Positions 1 to 9,499 of a stretch of DNA of 64,000 nucleotides are shown here, one piece after another. Location of the stretch: contig CM060911.1 of NCBI GenBank assembly GCA_030737875.1, positions 98,352,599 through 98,416,598 on the forward strand. Reading direction: 5' to 3'. The translations under genes and the position numbers were made by a program. The notes beneath the pieces were generated by a model that saw nothing but the letters and a program-made list of their open reading frames with translations, was not told where the DNA came from and did not search any database. Source of the DNA: Allium sativum. Its lineage: Eukaryota > Streptophyta > Magnoliopsida > Asparagales > Amaryllidaceae. Every line of letters starts with the position of its first letter. Position 1 is the stretch's first letter.

Positions 1-293
1 TTGCGCACACATTTAGAAATGATATGTATCGAGTAGGAAAATTGCATACATGTTGGACTTATGGCACTGGCATAATTCGCATTAAGGAGGTCAACTGAAT
101 CAGTGGACCACCTGATCTTTGCATTAGATAAGGAACATATACACACACTTTTGCATATGTTCATACAAGATTAGAAGTTTCTAAGGACAATGGACGCCAG
201 TGATTGATGATTGAGTAGATGGATGTTGGATGGTAGGACACATTCTTCTTAACTTGAAGATTTCGGGGACGAAATCCTTTAAGGAGGGGAGAA
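1..293 (+). mobile_element. Tail of an upstream P internal region
   Basis: This stretch matches the ends of the other two P internal regions (5377-5424 plus 11146-11391, and about 16466-16758) with few differences. It has no open coding frame. It shows that the array continues left of the window. Confidence 0.8.
281..293 (+). other. Polypurine tract before LTR1
   Basis: The tract AAGGAGGGGAGAA directly abuts the TGTAACACCCC start of LTR1. It follows TTTCGGGGACGAAAT at about 261-275, a block repeated before every PPT in this window. It is the expected plus-strand DNA priming site. Confidence 0.8.
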
Positions 294-574
294 TGTAACA
301 CCCCGTATTTTCTGTGATCGTATAAGTAACAAATCAGAGAATAATTAATTTTTAAAATAATAATCAAGGGAAACGGGTTGCGCCATTGCGTTCGTCTCGA
401 AATTCCGCTTGAAAACAAGTCCGAGTTTTCGAAAAACGGAGTCCGTATGATCAAGTTATGGCCCTCCAAAGTTTCAGGAATTTTCAGAATAGAAGACAGC
501 TTGAAATTCGAATTCAAAATTTGAATTCAGACCCAGAAGCAGGCTGGGCGGGAAATTTCATGCCCAGGACCCAG

Positions 575-684
575 GTCGACTGGGTAGTCGACTGGGTAGT
601 CGACTGGGGAGTCGACTGGGGAGTCGACTGGGTAGTCGACCCCCCCTGACCAGGTCGACTGGGTAGTCGACCTAGGGGTCGACC
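575..684 (+). repeat. GTCGAC array upstream of LTR1 promoter
   Basis: Nine GTCGAC palindromes lie at mostly 12-bp spacing (unit GTCGACTGGG(T/G)A). The array ends about 85 bp before the TATA-like box. LTR2 (11672-11787) and LTR3 (17039-17154) also carry nine copies, but as 3+3+3 blocks split by CCCCCCTGAC-like spacers rather than 6+3. An enhancer-type role is inference. Confidence 0.85.
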
Positions 685-768
685 TGCCCCCCCTGAACCT
701 ACTTTCTGAACCTGATGCATTCTGATGTTTTTGGCCCGATTTTCTGACCAGATTCATGACTCTAAACC

Positions 769-776
769 TATTTAAA
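769..776 (+). promoter_or_regulatory. TATA-like box of LTR1
   Basis: TATTTAAA is followed by a C/T-rich leader with several TTCT motifs. It is conserved at 11873-11880 and 17239-17246. In the related LTR N1 the equivalent site reads TATAAAAA (40630-40637). It places U3 at about 475 bp. Confidence 0.55.
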
Positions 777-852
777 CAGCCCCAAACCTAGCCTTCTCTA
801 CAAACAATTCTATTCTGCTTCTATTGTGCCTCTGTTCTAAATAAAAATAAAA

Positions 853-885
853 ATGGCGTCGCTACTCTGCTGGAATCAAAACTAG
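853..885 (+). CDS. Conserved 10-codon upstream ORF in LTR1 leader
   Basis: This is the first ATG after the TATA-like box and encodes MASLLCWNQN before TAG. LTR2 (11957-11989, one Leu-to-Phe change) and LTR3 (17323-17355, identical) keep the same start, length and stop. It lies in the predicted 5' leader and could affect ribosome scanning. It may simply reflect the shared ancestry of the copies, so a function is not demonstrated. Confidence 0.25.
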   Translation: MASLLCWNQN

Positions 886-1754
886 AAGCTAATCAACATC
901 AACCTAAGCAACTCAATTTAAGCTTGAAACTTCAACAATGGTTAAAGAAGATCAACTAATGTCGCTACAACTATCTTTCTTTTAGAATCCAATCAAGGCA
1001 AGTACAGTTATTTTCCGATATAAACTTTAATCATAATTGTGACATGATTGTAAATCTGAATTTGAGATTGTGTATGTTCTGTTCTGATCTATTTTATTCT
1101 GTATCTCTTCTTCTTTCTGTTCTATAGCCAGGCTACTACGAGCCCATGCCAATCTCCTAAGAGATTAACGCACGAACGCTAAAATGTTTGGGACAAATAA
1201 TGAATGTGGCATAATTGGACATGGCTAATCTGTGACTAATTTAAGAAAAAGGACATAGGTTGTAAACTAGATTTAGATCTATGCATATTCTGTGAGTTGG
1301 AAGAAGAGGAACCATGGTATGTTAACATGTGACTTGAGACATTGGAAAAACGCATATTTTGAATTAAGATCTGTTATAACTAGATTGTTGGGCATATTGT
1401 TTATATAACAATTCATGATTTAAAAGAGAATATGACTTAGGTGTGAAGATCTATATTAAGATTTGATAACTATCAAATGTGAATAACACCTAAGTAGGAG
1501 ATTTTTGAATATATGACATGCATTGAAATCGATGGCTATATTTGGTATAATTTATATGTGAATCTTTCGTACTAGGCAAGTTGAACTAAATTGGGACATG
1601 TAAATTATGACTATAATCCGTGACATGTAAATTCAAAGCAAACGTGGGATATATGATCATAGTGTGAATCATGACAACTATTTAGGCATGCAAACTTAGG
1701 CCAAATTTATAATTAGGCAAGATATGTTTGTGAAACTTTATGGAATGATTAAAT

Positions 1755-2000
1755 CTGTTATATTTGCCTAATTTGCTAGTTCTGCTATATTTGCCTAATT
1801 TGCTAGTTCTGCTATATTTGCCTAATCTGCTAGTTCTGTTATATTGCCTAATCTGCTAGTTCTATTATATTGCTTAATCTGCTAGTTCTGCTCTACTGCC
1901 TAGTCTGCTAGATCTGTTCGTCTGCCAAATCTGTCATCTGCTGAAAATGCCAAATCTGTTATATGCTAAATCTGCTAAATTACTTAATCTGCTGAATCCG
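1755..2000 (+). repeat. CTGCTAGTT-type tandem repeats in LTR1
   Basis: Units of about 27 bp (core TTTGCCTAATTTGCTAGTT) are repeated and then decay into CTGCTAAAT/CTGTTAAAT variants. The same array with different copy number lies at about 12858-13100 and 18222-18470. Confidence 0.75.
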
Positions 2001-2177
2001 TTAAGTCGCCTAATCTGTGAAAATCTGTTATCTGCTAAGTTGATATATTCAGTCTGTTATTGACATAATCTGAATTAGCTATGAATAATTGACATGTATA
2101 TTAGGCGTGGGCATAAATGGTAAATTATTAGTTAATTGGCCGCAAAGATAAACATGGCTAACTCGAGGTTAGAATGA

Positions 2178-2340
2178 GTTTGCGGCGTAATCCTGCCCGG
2201 AACCGCCCGGCACATCCAGTGGCCGCAAACAATAGGTTCTAATGTGAGAAGTTAGTCATAATATGCTTAGACACGAGGTTAGGTCTGGCTTGTAGAAGAA
2301 GTCTGCCCGTAACCGCCCGGCCCATCCAGCGGCCACAAGC
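2178..2340 (+). other. Twin CCCGG-loop hairpins in LTR1
   Basis: The first hairpin has arms GTTTGCGGC (2178-2186) and GCCGCAAAC (2222-2230), a perfect 9-bp stem around a loop containing TGCCCGGAACCGCCCGG. A second related unit at 2288-2340 keeps the loop but has a decayed left arm (GCTTGTAGA). Each unit is preceded by CGAGGTTAG and followed by TCTAATGTGAGA or CCTAATGTGAGA. Counterparts are 13265-13427 in LTR2, 18626-18788 in LTR3 and 41645-41802 in N1. Confidence 0.7.
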
Positions 2341-3003
2341 TAGCGACCTAATGTGAGAGGTCTATGCATTAATAATTAATTAATGCAAATCTGAGATAAA
2401 AATGATGTCCAAAACGTGTTGGTTGGATACGGTTAAACCAACTGGACTAATATATAATAAACTCATTCATGAATCTGTAGGCCCAATACAAAGTTAGACA
2501 AATCTGAAATTCTGTTAAATCTGTACATCTGATCCGTTAGTCTGAAAACTTGTTGATTTGATTTTCTGATCTGTGAACTAGTAAATCTGATCTCTGTATG
2601 TCTGAACTGGTAAACAAGTTAATCTGAAATCTGTTAGTTTGGGGACACAAGGTTAGGAGGGAATTTGCTTGTGTCATCTGTTGTTTGGGACCCATATTAG
2701 TCAGTAACCCTTTCTGGTATCAAAACTTTGACCCAACAATAGGTAGGGTCCGGGTACGCTTACTGAACTAATTATAAGCGGTTCATTCTGAAAATGGCGA
2801 GGGGTGTTGATGGTGCATTCCAACCGGGTCATGTGCGTGCATGAATCCCGACCTGCCTCTGTGGATGTAAGATGCCGTGACATCTGTAAATAGGTCTGTG
2901 CCAATTGGTTGTCACTTTAGGGAGTGATACACCCTACTGTGGGGCCGACACAGGGTATTTATGTATTAGGGAGCCGATCGCTTGGGGTAGGGTTTTAGGG
3001 TAC

Positions 3004-3345
3004 ACTTAGTTTTGTCTGTTTCTGTTGGTACCGTCTGTTTCTGTTAGGTGGTAACACCTGTCTGTTTCTGCGTGGTATCGTCTGTTCGGGTGGTAAAGGC
3101 CCATTTACTAGTGTACACCTAATTCTACATTCTGTTTCCGTAGGGATTAATCTATTTCTGTTTCTATCTGTTTCTGTTCGGGTGGTAAAGGCCCAATATT
3201 AGCATTCTGTTTCTGTCTGTTTCTGTTCAGGTGGTAAAGGCCCATTATTAGCATTCCGTTTCTGTTCGGGTGGTAAAAGCCCATTATTAGCATTCTGTTT
3301 CTGTCTGTTTCTGTTGAGGTGGTAAAGGCCCGTTACTAGCGTTCT
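3004..3345 (+). repeat. TCTGTTTCTG / GGTGGTAAAGGCCC minisatellite in LTR1
   Basis: Units of roughly 45-60 bp combine TCTGTTTCTGTT, CGGGTGGTAAAGGCCC and ATTATTAGCAT. The block recurs at about 14100-14430 and 19455-19785. The 91-codon frame it creates at 14133-14408 is a by-product of the repeat. Confidence 0.8.
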
Positions 3346-3814
3346 CTTCTGTGGAAATTATTCTGTTCCTGTTTCTGTTTAGGGGTGACACCTAATCCTG
3401 TTATACTAGTATTAGTGCAGAGAAGTGTAAAGCAATAGCTCATATCATTCTGTTCTTCTGTTATATCTGCTACACCTTTTACAGTTATCTCTCATCCAGT
3501 TTTATTTTCATGTCATGTTATTATTATCTGTTCATAACTGGAAATCACTGGACTTGCCAGACTTTTTGTCTGACCCTTGTTGTTTTGCCTCCTTTCTTCC
3601 GTTTCCCCCCAGGTTTTGTAGAAGGGAATACTCTAGCTTGATCCAGATTTCTTCTGCTTGAAGTGCTTAAAGTATGGCTTGTCTTCTTCTGTGGGGATTA
3701 TGATTTTAAAAACTATGCATTCTGAAGGCTTTTGTACAAGACTGATATTTTGTACTTGAATTCTGATATTGTGATTTAAAAGGATGTAACCAAGCTTATT
3801 TCGGTTTCTGTTGT

Positions 3815-3820
3815 AATAAA
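3815..3820 (+). terminator. AATAAA poly(A) signal candidate, LTR1
   Basis: AATAAA lies in TTGTAATAAAGTTATAAA, 122 bp before the LTR end. It is kept at 14897-14902 and 20266-20271. If the TATA-like box at 769 is the promoter, R would extend to just after this site. Confidence 0.4.
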
Positions 3821-3944
3821 GTTATAAATTTTTCAAGTACTGTTTTATCTATCTTGTAAGTTTCTGTTATGTTTACTAAAATGCTCCACCAAAGTTAAGG
3901 CATTCCGTTTGTGAGCGACCTTAACAGAGGTGGGGTGTTACACT

Positions 3945-3957
3945 TGGTATCAGAGCC
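3945..3957 (+). other. Primer-binding site, initiator-Met tRNA
   Basis: TGGTATCAGAGCC is complementary to the 3' end of plant initiator-Met tRNA (13 of 13 bases). It lies 2 bp after the LTR1 end. Confidence 0.9.
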
Positions 3958-4107
3958 GATGGTTACTAGATTGGGTAAAGTTTTTGAAAACTATTTTCAA
4001 AAAAGGTTTTAAAAGGAAGTATTTTCAAAAGTAAAGCTTAGTTTTGAAAAAAATAATCCCCAAAAGCCATATATTTATCTTTTGATCCTCTGTTTGAATC
4101 TTTGTTT

Positions 4108-4330
4108 CTCTCCGGGGCTCCCGGCTTTCTGGGAGGTAACCTCATCGCGGCATGGTACTGTAGGCTTGATAAGACTACGACACCGGTCAAAGGGCAAATA
4201 AACGCCCGACTTCCATCTATAGCCGCAGTAGTCTCGCCTACGGCTAATTTTCTTTCGAGCTTTGTAGGATTTTCCGTGCGATGGAGGCAGCTTTCGAGGG
4301 ACTTGTCAAATAGTAAAGATGAGAATGAGG
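4108..4330 (+). other. Unidentified GC-richer segment between PBS and gag remnant
   Basis: This segment is open on the plus strand from 4102 to 4362 (86 codons, GAPGFLGGNLIAAWYC near its start). The sister copy at 15190-15415 is open on both strands (86 codons plus, 105 codons minus). Its base composition stands out from the AT-rich flanks, and I see no gag-like matrix or capsid motif. It occupies the place where the N-terminal part of gag would lie. It could be a captured host or organellar fragment present before the array formed. I do not recognise the protein on either strand. Confidence 0.45.
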
Positions 4331-4334
4331 GAGA

Positions 4335-4589
4335 TTGGCTAAGGAGAACAACCCAAGGATGAGAAACTCATGGATATGGACTTGGTTCACAAAGGAGGCG
4401 AAAAAGGAAACACAAAAGAAGGAAGAAAAGTATGAAGATAAAGGAGGAGAAAAGTGCTTTACTTATGGAAGCTTGACTCATCTGGACAAGGATTGCCGAA
4501 AGAGGAAGGACCCTCACTTCAACTGTGGTGAGATGGGACACTTCACTAGGGACTGCCCGAAGAAACGGGGGCAAGGACAGAGGACATGA
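4335..4589 (+). pseudogene. Gag remnant with two degenerate zinc knuckles
   Basis: The 84-codon frame has a Lys/Glu-rich linker (residues about 19-40) and two knuckle-like units. CX2CX4HX4C spacing is exact, but each unit lacks one cysteine. Unit 1 is C41, Y44, H49, C54. Unit 2 is H61, C64, H69, C74. A basic tail (KKRGQGQR) follows and the frame stops. Full gag of this group is usually several hundred residues, so only the nucleocapsid end remains. The second internal copy has the same two substitutions, so the damage predates array formation. The ATG is simply the first in frame; whether it is translated is unknown. Confidence 0.65.
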
Positions 4590-5424
4590 CCTACTTCCGG
4601 AAGGCAGGCAAATGCTCTCATAGTTGGTGGATAGGATATAAGTAGGAAAATTTCCATAGAGAGTTTAGTTTCCTTATCTGATTATTGAGTTAGAACTCTT
4701 TCCGATTATGGCATTCTGATTTCGTAGTCGAGTCTCTGCACTTTAATACTAGTATTGTTTCTGATTCCACTATAGGGTCAAACCCATAAGGGTTATGACT
4801 CATCTGCTTGTGATAGATTGGGGTTTGAGAGATATCTGTGTTAGGCGTCAAGAAGGACGCATACATTCTGGGTTTTATCATGCTTAGTTTCCTAAGAATG
4901 ATTTGTTAATCTGATCTATACTAGTAGTCTGTAAGCATCTAGATATTTCTGAAAAGGTTAAGATTTCCAGTTTTGACATTGTCTAAAGAGGGTAATCCTC
5001 TGGGCATCAATCTGATGTTTATCTCGGTCTTCGAGGCGGATACTTAGGGAATTTGTCTCTCAACCAAGGTCTAATGGAAACCAAGTTTCTGTTTTATCTG
5101 TACTCGCTTCCATCATTCGACTATATCCTATCGATCGAGTCTTCGACCTATAGATAAGAATCCTATGGATGAAAGCATGTGTTTGAGACATGTTATGTTT
5201 GATGGTTGCAAGTGGATGCAAGTGGTTGCTAGTGGTTTCTCGTGGATGCATATACACACACTAGGCACTGGATCGGCTCGAAAACTCTCATACTGCATAT
5301 GGATGTGTGAGCATTTTAAATTTTTGTGGATGCAAAATGGTTGACACATCACATGGATGTTGCATTTGGATGAATGATTGCGCACACATTTAGAAATGAT
5401 ATGCATCGAGTAGGAAAATTGCAT
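4590..5424 (+). mobile_element. Non-coding rest of P internal region 1, left part
   Basis: Stop codons occur in all frames. Protease and RT would be expected here, but I see no D-T/S-G or YxDD motif. Around 5200-5250 there are short direct repeats of GTGGATGCA and GTGGTTGC. The region is colinear with 15678-16515. S1 interrupts it at 5425. Confidence 0.6.
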
Positions 5425-6292
5425 TGTAACGACCCAGAAAATCTGAACCAATTTAAAATTTTTAAATTGGCGAAAATAATGGATTTTAAATATTTAAAAT
5501 AAATATTTTAAATAATGGCAATGAAAACTGAGTATGAATCAACAATTGAAAACGAATATAATTAATTATAATTATAAACAAGGCCTGAAATGGCGTGGCA
5601 GTTTCAAAAATTGAATTCAAACTTTGTCGGACTATACCGGGTGCAAAACAATCCGGATTTTAGTGAAACCAAAAATATTTAAATCGGTTAGTGAATATCT
5701 TTCTAACGAATCCGACCAATCGAAATTTGATAGCGGGAATCAAAAGATATGTCCAGTTGAAAATTCTGAATAGTCGCTATGGAATTCAGGCCCTTAAAAA
5801 TGGACATTTTGCAAATGACCTCGGATTTCGATGAAACCACTTTTGTTAGATCCGCAGTGTCAAGTTATTGCTAGATTCCAAATTTCATAATTTTTCGAAT
5901 CAATATGTGAGCGTGGCAAAGGAAAACGCGTTTGACCAGTTTCAGTTGATTTTAATCGACTGGAAATTGGCCATTTTTCAAACGGTCTCAGAATTTGACG
6001 AAACTAGTTTTGTTAGGACCGTATCGTCAATACGAAGCTAGAAAATATTTTTCTGGAGTTTTTCCTAGTTAGTATGTGACCCCGGTAATTTGAAATGTAC
6101 GTTTAAAATTCAATATAGTGATTTAAATCTAAATTCAGTGGAAACTGATTGTAACGATCAAATCAGCTTGCGATACATATCCCATTGTGTTCGGAATGGG
6201 GGTAATACGCTATACACGACAGTCGGTGGGTCCCATTTCGACTTCGAATAAAAAGTCAACTTTTAAATAGAAATTTAATAATAATAAATATT

Positions 6293-6300
6293 TATATAAA
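6293..6300 (+). promoter_or_regulatory. TATA box of S1
   Basis: TATATAAA is followed by CCC and a CT microsatellite (about 6309-6324), about 870 bp into the LTR. The S2 counterpart (about 33805-33820) has decayed to an A-rich stretch. Confidence 0.6.
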
Positions 6301-6359
6301 CCCTTTTTCTCTCTCTCTCTCTCCTCACATTCATTCTCGTTCAAAATAAAAAAAAAGAA

Positions 6360-6608
6360 AAAACCCGACTTCATTCAGGCGCCCCCTTTTTTTTCCATCG
6401 TCGATCGACTGCCGCTGCCTCAGGCGAGGCGCCGCCCACCACCGGAGCTCCCCCCTCGAAGCCGCTTTCCCCCGTTCAAAACCCTAGCGCCGCCTTCCCC
6501 GTTCAAGACCTCGAAGCCGCTTTCCCCCGTTCAAAACCCTAGCGCCGCTCCCCTAGAAGCCAGCTCCGACGAAGACGACGCCCCCCCCTTTCGCAGATTG
6601 CAGTAAGT
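6360..6608 (+). promoter_or_regulatory. GC-rich leader of S1 with telo-box motifs and splice-donor candidate
   Basis: A GC-rich, CpG-rich leader follows the promoter. A unit of about 55 bp is duplicated and carries AAACCCTA at 6479-6486 and 6534-6541. S2 keeps AAACCCTA (33819-33826) followed by GCCGCTGCC. The leader ends in GCA|GTAAGTTTTT at 6603, a plausible 5' splice site. M3 has the same GTAAGTTTTT after its own leader. A possible acceptor is GGGCAG at 10815-10820. Confidence 0.4.
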
Positions 6609-6639
6609 TTTTATTTTATTTTATTTTTATTTTTAATTC

Positions 6640-7060
6640 TATAAAACTGATTTTTTTTAAGATTTAAAAACTGATTTTTTTTAAAAGGATTTAAAACTGA
6701 TTTTAAAAGCATTTAAAACTGATTTTAAAGCATTTAAAACTGATTTTTTTTAAAGGATTTAAAACTGATTTTAAAAGCATTTAAAACTGATTTTAAAAAG
6801 GGTATAAAAACTGATTTTATTTTGAGATTTAAAAGGAAAAAGATTTAGATTTTAAAAGGAAAAAGATTTAGGAAAAAGATTTAGATTTTAAAAGGAAAAA
6901 GATTTAGATTTTAAATAGAAAAAGATTTAAACTTTAGAATAGAAAAAGATTTAAACTTTAGGATAGGAAAAGATTTAAACTTTAGAATAGAAAAGATCAT
7001 ATTTTTAAAATAGAAAAGATCAGATTTTTAGAATAGAAAAGATCATATTTTTAAAATAGA
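6640..7060 (+). repeat. AT-rich tandem repeats in S1
   Basis: Two arrays follow each other: GATTTAAAACTGATTTT units (about 28 bp) to about 6810, then AAAAAGATTTAGATTTTAAA units (about 23-30 bp) grading into AGAAAAGATC repeats. Confidence 0.7.
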
Positions 7061-7400
7061 TAAGACGGAATTTTTATTAAGTAGAAGAAGTAAGATATGA
7101 AAATTATATTTTTAAAGTAATAAAAATATAATTTTTACATCATAGGAATAATAAAAATATAATCTTTATTTTTGAAAAGGCGGAATCTATATTTTTGAAA
7201 TTCGATTTTTATATATTGAATAACATAGTAAAAATTCGATTTTTACATATGTAGAGAATACGGGCAACGAAGGCGACAAAAGGCGAGATTGGCGAAGATT
7301 TCTATAAAGGAAGAGTCGTAGTATTGGATAGCTATTGGTGAGATTTCTGATTTAAAAATTATAAATATGTGAGAATTTCTCACTCTTCAATTTCTTTTTC

Positions 7401-7439
7401 TATATATATATATATATATGTTGAAATAAAAGTGAATTG

Positions 7440-7478
<39 letters not shown>
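7401..7478. repeat. (TA)n microsatellites in S1
   Basis: TA runs span 7401-7419 and 7441-7478. Small ORFs called across them are repeat artefacts. Confidence 0.95.
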
Positions 7479-7479
<1 letters not shown>

Positions 7480-7863
7480 GCCCCTCGTCCACAAACCATG
7501 GACGATATTTATTGGTTGAAATTGTGTTGAAAATTGATGGATGGCGAATGGTTGTTTGGGATTGTTTGTGATTGATATTGGTTGATTGTGGTTGAAAAAT
7601 ACCCATTTGTGGTTGTGAAATATTTGGTTGAAACCACATAGGATTAGTTTGTGGAAATGAAATAAATATATACATGCCGCCTGCGTGCGAACTAGATGCA
7701 TGATCCCCATTGTCAAAAACAGCGAGGTTTTAAGGTAGAGCGAGGAGCCGTACTAGGGACGGTCCCGGTTTAACTACCCTGCCGTTATGCTGCCGAAATT
7801 TTGAATAATATTCGTGTGTTTGAATTATTTTCATATGCTTAAACTATAATTATTCATTGAATC

Positions 7864-8119
7864 GAAAACATTCATGTGTTGAATTGATATTCATTCGTTG
7901 ATTAGAAATTCATGTGTTGAATGGTATTCATATTTTGAAATAAATTGTTTGATAATAAAAATCACATTTTTATCTATATATAGAAACTATAGAAAACATT
8001 CATGTGTTGGATTGATATTCATTCGTTGATTAGAAATTCATGTGTTGAAAGGTATTCATATTTTGAAATAAATTGTTTGATAATAAAAATCATCTTTTTA
8101 TCGACTATATGAACTGTGT
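7864..8119 (+). repeat. 128-bp tandem duplication in S1
   Basis: GAAAACATTCATGTGTTG occurs at 7864 and 7992, and the following sequence repeats with few changes. Each unit carries the palindrome ATAAAAATCACATTTTTAT or a variant of it. Confidence 0.85.
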
Positions 8120-8730
8120 AAAATAACCTCGTTTTAAAAGAAATTGTTTTATGATAAAAATCCCATTTTTATCACCAACTTGAACTATATAGAAGAATAG
8201 TGTTTTGAAATGAATTGTTTTACAATAAAAATCACATTTTTATTGTATGCATAAATCGTTGAAATGTGAAGTGTTAAAAATAGCCACTTGTTCAAAATAA
8301 ACATATATGAGTTGAAATATTCATTAATTAGCTAATGAAATGATTTGCACCTATTTATGTAACATTAGAATGAATGGTGTTTTTAAACCAAATAGAAATC
8401 AAATATGAAGTTGAATAGAAAATGATAAATGATATGAACTGTATATATATGTACATGCATATTCATTGAACAGGTTATAGCAAAGGGGCTAGAGAAGAGG
8501 AATAAAATTTTGTGCCCGACAAATAGGTACACATTTACTGTTTTGTTTGGGTGATGATTTTATGAGCCTGTTGGCTAGCCGCTTGGCTTTTTCTTTTTCT
8601 TTTTGAGATTAGAAGGACCGGGAAAGCTATTTGCGATTTCCCGATGCTCCCGGTGCAGGGGAGGTTATGGCGAAATTTTCCAAAATTTTAAGGTGTTAGA
8701 AAAATATTTGAAGTGAAAACGATATGGAAA

Positions 8731-9228
8731 TCATTGAATGAACTATATTTATATAAATATAAATAAAATTAAAACGAAACGAAGCCGTGCAGTTCGTATT
8801 TTGAAACCATGATTTCAAACAACTAGTACGGGAAATCCGACCATTGGATTTTCTCGAAACCTCAACCGTCGGGTTCGCCTTGGAATAATCTTTCCAATGG
8901 CACCAACCTTGTAAAAATCCAACGGTTGGATTGTCTGGAATGTTTAATTCAAATCTGAAGAAAAACAGCGCCAGAAACGATTATATTTATATATATATAT
9001 ATATAAATATAATTATATTTAATCGAATAACGACGCTGCAGTTTGTATTTTGAAATCGAAAATTCAAACGATTGTACTGGGAGATCCGACCGTCGGATTT
9101 TCCCGAAACTGGAACCGTTGGATTCGTTTTGAAAAGACCTTTCTAATGATGTAAATTTTGTGAAGATCCAACGGTTAGATTTTCAGATATGTGTAAATCA
9201 AATCTGAAGAAAAACAGCGCCACGGCCG
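8731..9228 (+). repeat. 249-bp tandem duplication in S1
   Basis: The marker TGCAGTTCGTATTTTGAAA near 8791 recurs with one change near 9040. AAAAACAGCGCCA recurs at 8961 and 9210. The offset is 249 bp throughout. Each unit contains a GATCCGACC...AACGGTTGGATT-like palindromic stretch. Confidence 0.8.
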
Positions 9229-9499
9229 CTTTATGGCCCGAAGCGTCGTTTTGAATGAATTAGCTATTTTAAAATAAATAAAAATAGCGATAAATAGTTA
9301 TAAAATATCATAAGCGATATGGAATGGAAATAAACTGAATTTGCTTGATTTATGTGATATTTGATGGTTGAATGTGTTTGGTGTGAAAATTACATTAAAG
9401 AACAAAATTGGTGTTGTCGAATAATTTAACCATTGAAATAAATTGAATTGAAATTCTAAATATACGTGAATTATTTGAGAAGGCCGAGTTAATTCTCAT

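Larger units (their letters stand above)
998..3612 (+). other. Possible LTR-internal intron (GC-AG) in LTR1
   Basis: The candidate donor AAG|GCAAGT at 995-1003 matches the usual consensus of GC-AG introns. The candidate acceptor is a long pyrimidine run ending CCCCCCAG|GT with AG at 3611-3612. Equivalent sites sit at 12102 and 14694 in LTR2 and at 17468 and 20063 in LTR3, giving 2593-2615 nt. N1 keeps the same acceptor (AG 42669-42670). This is inference from splice consensus only. Confidence 0.3.
294..3942 (+). repeat. P-family LTR copy 1 (3649 bp)
   Basis: The repeat begins TGTAACACCCC and ends GGGGTGTTACA, near-perfect terminal inverted repeats. It is bounded by a PPT on the left and a PBS on the right. 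It aligns end to end with 11392-15024 and 16759-20393. By eye the first 290 bases differ from LTR2 at roughly 15 positions, while LTR2 and LTR3 differ at about 9. In order it holds a GTCGAC array, a TATA-like box, a leader with a 10-codon uORF, CTGCTAGTT repeats, twin GC hairpins, a TCTGTTTCTG minisatellite, a pyrimidine-rich CAG acceptor-like site and an AATAAA. The unusual length is mostly repeat-rich sequence after the promoter. Confidence 0.92.

Noticed and set aside
6479..6541. AAACCCTA motifs as telomeric repeats
   Set aside because: Only two copies, 55 bp apart within a duplicated leader unit. They are not a telomere or interstitial telomere array.
7387..7716. 109-codon minus frame across TA repeats
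   Set aside because: A run of Tyr-Ile from a TA microsatellite, not a gene.
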